This document shows, piece by piece, positions 60,944 to 64,000 of a stretch of DNA of 64,000 bases; position 1 is the first letter of the stretch, and the number at the start of each line of letters is the position of its first letter. Both the position numbers and the translations under genes were made by a program. The notes under the pieces are model-generated. The model did not search any database and had not been told where the DNA came from. It worked only from the letters and a program-made list of their open reading frames with translations. The DNA comes from Halopenitus malekzadehii (GTDB lineage Archaea > Halobacteriota > Halobacteria > Halobacteriales > Haloferacaceae). The DNA lies in NCBI RefSeq assembly GCF_900108505.1, contig NZ_FNWU01000002.1, positions 248,001 through 312,000 on the forward strand. The letters run 5' to 3'.

Positions 60944-62113
60944 CGGATCGCCGTCGAGCCCGATGTCGTCGAAGGTCGCCATCTCCCGGTGGGTCGCACA
61001 GGCCGATCGATAGATCGGCAGTGCCAGACAGGCGCCGGTTCCCTCGCCCAACCGGAGGTCGTACGCGAACAGCGGGTCGAGGCCGAGCGCGGCAAGTTGG
61101 ATCGCGTGTGCGGGCTCCGCGCCCGCGTGTGACGGGAGCAGGAAGGGGCGGACGGCGGGATCGAGCGCGTTCGCGACGAGGGCGGCGGCCCCGCTGATGA
61201 CGCCGTCGACGACGACGGGAGTTCGATCGGCTGCACAGCCCAGCGCGACGCCGGCAAGCACACCGACCTCGAACCCGCCGACGCGAGCAAACGCGTCGAT
61301 GGGATCTGGCGCGTCGGTGGGGTCAGACGCGTCTGATGGCGACGGGGAGTCCTCGACGGCTGTAGCCCCAGGATCGTTCGCTGTGGAGGCCGCGAGACCG
61401 TTCGTCGCGAGCGCGTCCTCGACGACGGCCACCTTTCGTTCGAGCGCCTCGTCGTCGATCCCGGTTCCGTATCCGGTCGCCTCGGCCGGGGCGGCGTCGG
61501 TCAGCGCGGCCGTGATCGCCGCTGCGATCGTGGTGTTCCCGATCCCCATCTCGCCGAGCGCGACGACGTCGGCGTCCGCAAGCTCCGATCCCGCGATCCG
61601 AACGCCGGCCTCGATAGCCTCGATCGCGTCGGCCCGGGACATCGCCGGGCCGCGGGACGCGTCGTTCGTTCCGGCGTCGATGCGAACCGAGAGTGCTCCC
61701 GGAACCGGATCGCCCGCGATCCCGGCATCAACGACGAGCGTCTCGACGCCGACGGCGTCAGCAATCGCGTTGACCGCGGCGCCCCCGTTCAGGAAGTTCT
61801 CGAGCATCGCCCGCGTGGCGGCCTGCGGGTACGCGGAGACGCCGCGATCGACGACGCCGTGGTCGCCGGCCGCGACCACGACGGTCGCGTCGTCGAGGGT
61901 CGGTTGGGGATCGCCGGTGACCCCGGCGAGCGCGACCGCGAGGTCCTCGAGCCGGCCGAGGCTTCCGGGCGGCTTCGTGAGCGTCGGCTGTCGCTCGAGC
62001 GCGGCACGTTCAGCCGTCCCGTCGATCGACGGGATCTCCGGGCGGTCGAGATCGTGGGGTGACGGCTCGTCGTCGACGGCGTGGGTGACGCCGTCAGGAT
62101 GGTGCCCCACCAT
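60941..62113 (-). CDS. cobT: Nicotinate-nucleotide:dimethylbenzimidazole phosphoribosyltransferase
   Basis: A 390-residue enzyme making alpha-ribazole phosphate for the lower ligand of cobamides. Motifs: [73 protein letters not shown] and the C-terminal RLGEGTGACLALPI with the catalytic glutamate. An acidic low-complexity insertion (about 245-275) is host-typical. It starts three bases after the stop of an upstream unknown gene. Confidence 0.93.
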   Translation of the reverse strand: MVGHHPDGVTHAVDDEPSPHDLDRPEIPSIDGTAERAALERQPTLTKPPGSLGRLEDLAVALAGVTGDPQPTLDDATVVVAAGDHGVVDRGVSAYPQAATRAMLENFLNGGAAVNAIADAVGVETLVVDAGIAGDPVPGALSVRIDAGTNDASRGPAMSRADAIEAIEAGVRIAGSELADADVVALGEMGIGNTTIAAAITAALTDAAPAEATGYGTGIDDEALERKVAVVEDALATNGLAASTANDPGATAVEDSPSPSDASDPTDAPDPIDAFARVGGFEVGVLAGVALGCAADRTPVVVDGVISGAAALVANALDPAVRPFLLPSHAGAEPAHAIQLAALGLDPLFAYDLRLGEGTGACLALPIYRSACATHREMATFDDIGLDGDP

Positions 62114-62116
62114 CGG

Positions 62117-62578
62117 TCAGGCGTCGAAGTCCGGAAGGTCGTCCGGCGCCTCGTAGTCGGCTTCCCAGTCGATGTACTCCGCTTTGAGCGTCTCACAGAC
62201 GATCTGACCGAGCTCGGTCAGGCCGGCGTTGATCCCGGAGACGGTCCCCCACGAGTCGAGGTCGGGGTGGAGATCACGCTCCCGCCAGTCCTCGGGCAGA
62301 CCGGGAGCGTGGTAGCCGACGCGGTCGGCAAACGAATCCCAGAAGAAGTCGAATCGGGAGACGAGATCGAGGTCGCGAACGATCTGCCACTCGGCCTCGT
62401 CGAGGTCGCTCGTCGCCGCCCACTCCTCGAAGGCGTCCGCCCACGCACCCTCCCGGAGGAGGGCTTCGATCTCCTCACGCTTGTACTCCGAGTCTCCGGC
62501 CACGTCGGCGTCCTCGTACTCGTTCGGATCGATCGCCGCGAGTTCCGGCGAGTCGGGAACCGGCACGTCGAGAGTCAT
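62117..62578 (-). CDS. Acidic protein of unknown function upstream of cobT
   Basis: A 153-residue, very acidic soluble protein. It is rich in Trp (EEWAATSDLDEAEWQIVRDL, FDFFWDSFADRV, EYIDWEADYEAP) and largely helical. The ATG at 62578 gives MTLDVPVPDSPEL; an upstream in-frame ATG at 62644 is followed by spacer-like sequence. It is separated from cobT by three bases and so probably co-transcribed with it. No family recognised. Confidence 0.7.
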   Translation of the reverse strand: MTLDVPVPDSPELAAIDPNEYEDADVAGDSEYKREEIEALLREGAWADAFEEWAATSDLDEAEWQIVRDLDLVSRFDFFWDSFADRVGYHAPGLPEDWRERDLHPDLDSWGTVSGINAGLTELGQIVCETLKAEYIDWEADYEAPDDLPDFDA

Positions 62579-62714
62579 ACACTGGTATTGGGGCGGCGAC
62601 CGAAAAGACCCGTCGACTCCGGCGGTCGGGACGGACCCCGGCAACCGAGGCGAGGGATTCGATCGATCTACCCGGCTTCCGGGGACTTAACGGGCCGCCG
62701 ATCGATCCCGACGT

Positions 62715-63779
62715 ATGCAACGAACGCGACGGGAGTTCCTCGGGCTGCTCGGCGGCGGCGTCGCGGCCGGTTCGACGGCGGGCTGTGTGGCTCCGGCACG
62801 CAACGATCCGGTCGGTGAGCGGCGGTTCGCGATGCTCTACGAGGACGTCGCACCCTCGGTGGCGCGCGTCCAGACGACGGCGGACGGCCGAACCGGACAG
62901 GGGTCCGGGTTTCGATACCGAACGGGACTCGACGATGACTCCTACGTCGTGACGAACCAGCACGTCGTCGGGTCCGATCCCGATGCGGTCCGGATCCAGT
63001 ACGCCGACGGCGAGTGGGTCGAGGTCGCGGTCGTCGGAACCGACCCCTACAGCGATCTCGCGGTCTTAGATCCGGGTGCGGACATCGGCTCGGAGCCGTT
63101 GCCGCTCCGGGAGACCGTGCCGCCGATCGGCACCGAGGTGCTCGTCGTCGGATCGCCGCTCGGCTTCTCGGGGAGCGCGAGCCAGGGGATCATCAGCGGG
63201 CGCAACCGGAGCATTCCCGCGGCGGGGAACTACACGATCGCGGACGCGATACAGACCGACGCCGCGTTGAACCCCGGAAACAGCGGCGGCCCCATACTGA
63301 CGCTCGACGGCGACGTCGTCGCGGTCGCGACCGCCCGCGCGTCCGGAAGCGACAACGTCGGGTTCGGCGTCTCCGCCCCGTTGACCGGCCGCGTCGTCCC
63401 GTCGCTGATCGAGAACGGCCGGTACGACCACTCGCATATGGGCGTCGCGATCCGGGACGTCGGACCGTTGCTCGCCGAGGCGAACGGCCTTCCCGCGGCC
63501 CGTGGGGTCTACGTCACGGCGACCGAGCCCGGTGGACCCGCAGATGAGGTACTCCAGGGATCGACGGACGAGACGATCGTCGACGGGACGCCGGTTCCGA
63601 CCGGCGGCGACGTCATCGTCGGCCTCGAGGAGACGTCGATCGACACCCAAAGCGCGCTGTCGCGGTACCTCGCGCTCGAGACGGCCCCAGGAGACGTCCT
63701 CGACGTCCGGATCCGGCGGGAGGGGTCCGAACGGACCGTCCAGCTCGAGCTCGGGACGCGACCCGATCCCCCGGCCTGA
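62715..63779 (+). CDS. HtrA/DegP-like serine protease, Tat lipoprotein
   Basis: A 354-residue exported trypsin-like protease. RTRREFLGLLGGG with a lipobox cysteine at 24 directs twin-arginine export and lipid anchoring. The catalytic triad is complete: H83 (NQHVV), D114 (SDLAVL) and S190 (NPGNSGGP). One PDZ domain follows at about 240-345 (GVYVTATEPGGPADEVLQGS, then GGDVIVGLEETSI). It would degrade or refold damaged surface proteins. Monocistronic and divergent from the cobT operon. Confidence 0.93.
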   Translation: MQRTRREFLGLLGGGVAAGSTAGCVAPARNDPVGERRFAMLYEDVAPSVARVQTTADGRTGQGSGFRYRTGLDDDSYVVTNQHVVGSDPDAVRIQYADGEWVEVAVVGTDPYSDLAVLDPGADIGSEPLPLRETVPPIGTEVLVVGSPLGFSGSASQGIISGRNRSIPAAGNYTIADAIQTDAALNPGNSGGPILTLDGDVVAVATARASGSDNVGFGVSAPLTGRVVPSLIENGRYDHSHMGVAIRDVGPLLAEANGLPAARGVYVTATEPGGPADEVLQGSTDETIVDGTPVPTGGDVIVGLEETSIDTQSALSRYLALETAPGDVLDVRIRREGSERTVQLELGTRPDPPA

Positions 63780-63969
63780 TCGAGGGGTCCGCAGGAGGCC
63801 CGACCGAGACGTTCATCCGGGCCCCGCCGAAGGCGTCCGACCCGGTATGCGATCGCAAAACACCGTCAGTACACATCCGTGACGTTTAAGTATCGATGAC
63901 GGGTTCCTCAACACGCACGTACTGCAGGGGCGCGGCGCCCCGAGTCCGGAAGGGCGACGATACACGCGG

Positions 63970-64000
63970 GTTGCGGTAGCCAAGTCTGGCCCAAGGCGCA
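63970..64000 (+). tRNA. tRNA, probably tRNA-Ser, 5' part only (cut by window end)
   Basis: GTTGCGG (acceptor strand), TA at 8-9, then the D arm GCCAAGTCTGGCCCAAGGC. The large D loop and this 5' half match class II haloarchaeal tRNAs, best tRNA-Ser. Anticodon and 3' half lie outside the window, so the identity is not proven. A TTTAAGTA element at about 63885 may belong to its promoter. Confidence 0.6.

Noticed and set aside
57690-61013. A 1107-codon open frame on the plus strand opposite ileS
   Set aside because: It is antisense to a full-length IleRS with all motifs; high GC leaves few stops in the opposite strand, and its protein is Val/Leu/Gly/Arg-rich without motifs.
63780-63969. A further gene between the HtrA-like protease and the final tRNA
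   Set aside because: Only short frames without a start at promoter distance; the TTTAAGTA element fits the tRNA promoter better.

Overview
The window is chromosomal DNA of an extremely halophilic archaeon, most likely a Halorubrum-like member of Halobacteria. The evidence is high GC, strongly acidic proteins, twin-arginine lipoproteins, TATA-type promoters about 27 bases ahead of start codons (leaderless genes), and archaeal informational genes: ribosomal protein S19e, a proteasome alpha subunit, pelota and an archaeal IleRS. All calls come from reading the sequence; no database was searched.

Layout. 0.1-10.4 kb holds thyA-folA, a CNNM/CBS membrane protein, psmA2, a membrane-anchored winged-helix protein, a YchF/OBG GTPase, a biotin carboxylase with biotin carrier (pccA) and DsbB, then tRNA-Glu. 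10.6-18.3 kb holds a HAD-enoyl-CoA hydratase fusion, AlkA, a RimK-type ligase fused to a retropepsin-like domain and divergent from an M14 deacylase, an M50 protease and ThiL. 18.4-25.8 kb holds S19e with a 39-residue membrane protein, glnA and lrp (divergent), an M29 aminopeptidase, UppS, pterin dehydratase and CinA. 25.8-28.6 kb holds an SfnG-like monooxygenase with its FMN reductase, and a MoaD/SAMP-like protein whose GG motif is not terminal.

28.6-45.3 kb is the more accessory part. It has two AbgA-like amidohydrolases, a BCCT transporter, a class III aminotransferase with a cysteine cluster, four secreted or lipid-anchored proteins, threonine dehydratase, a 2-hydroxyacid dehydrogenase, an unusual methyltransferase, an aldehyde:ferredoxin oxidoreductase and CbiA. 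Promoters of the transporter, the aminotransferase and the abgA/dehydrogenase pair share an operator-like ATACAY-AATTC motif, so these genes may be one regulon for uptake and breakdown of an amino-acid-like solute. 45.6-64 kb holds small conserved haloarchaeal genes, TetR and winged-helix regulators, a HypE-like protein, pelota, an ornithine-cyclodeaminase-like enzyme, an MFS transporter, a multicopper oxidase, IleRS, CobT, an HtrA-like protease and the start of a tRNA, probably tRNA-Ser.

No insertion sequence, integrase, CRISPR array or rRNA was seen. The most unusual signals lie between genes. Short tandem duplications (units of 7 to about 41 bases) sit at or just after stop codons of nine genes. 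TTTATAA motifs occur in pairs 32-35 bases apart at three places. There is also a ridA-like gene remnant. No stretch longer than about 365 bases lacks a gene.
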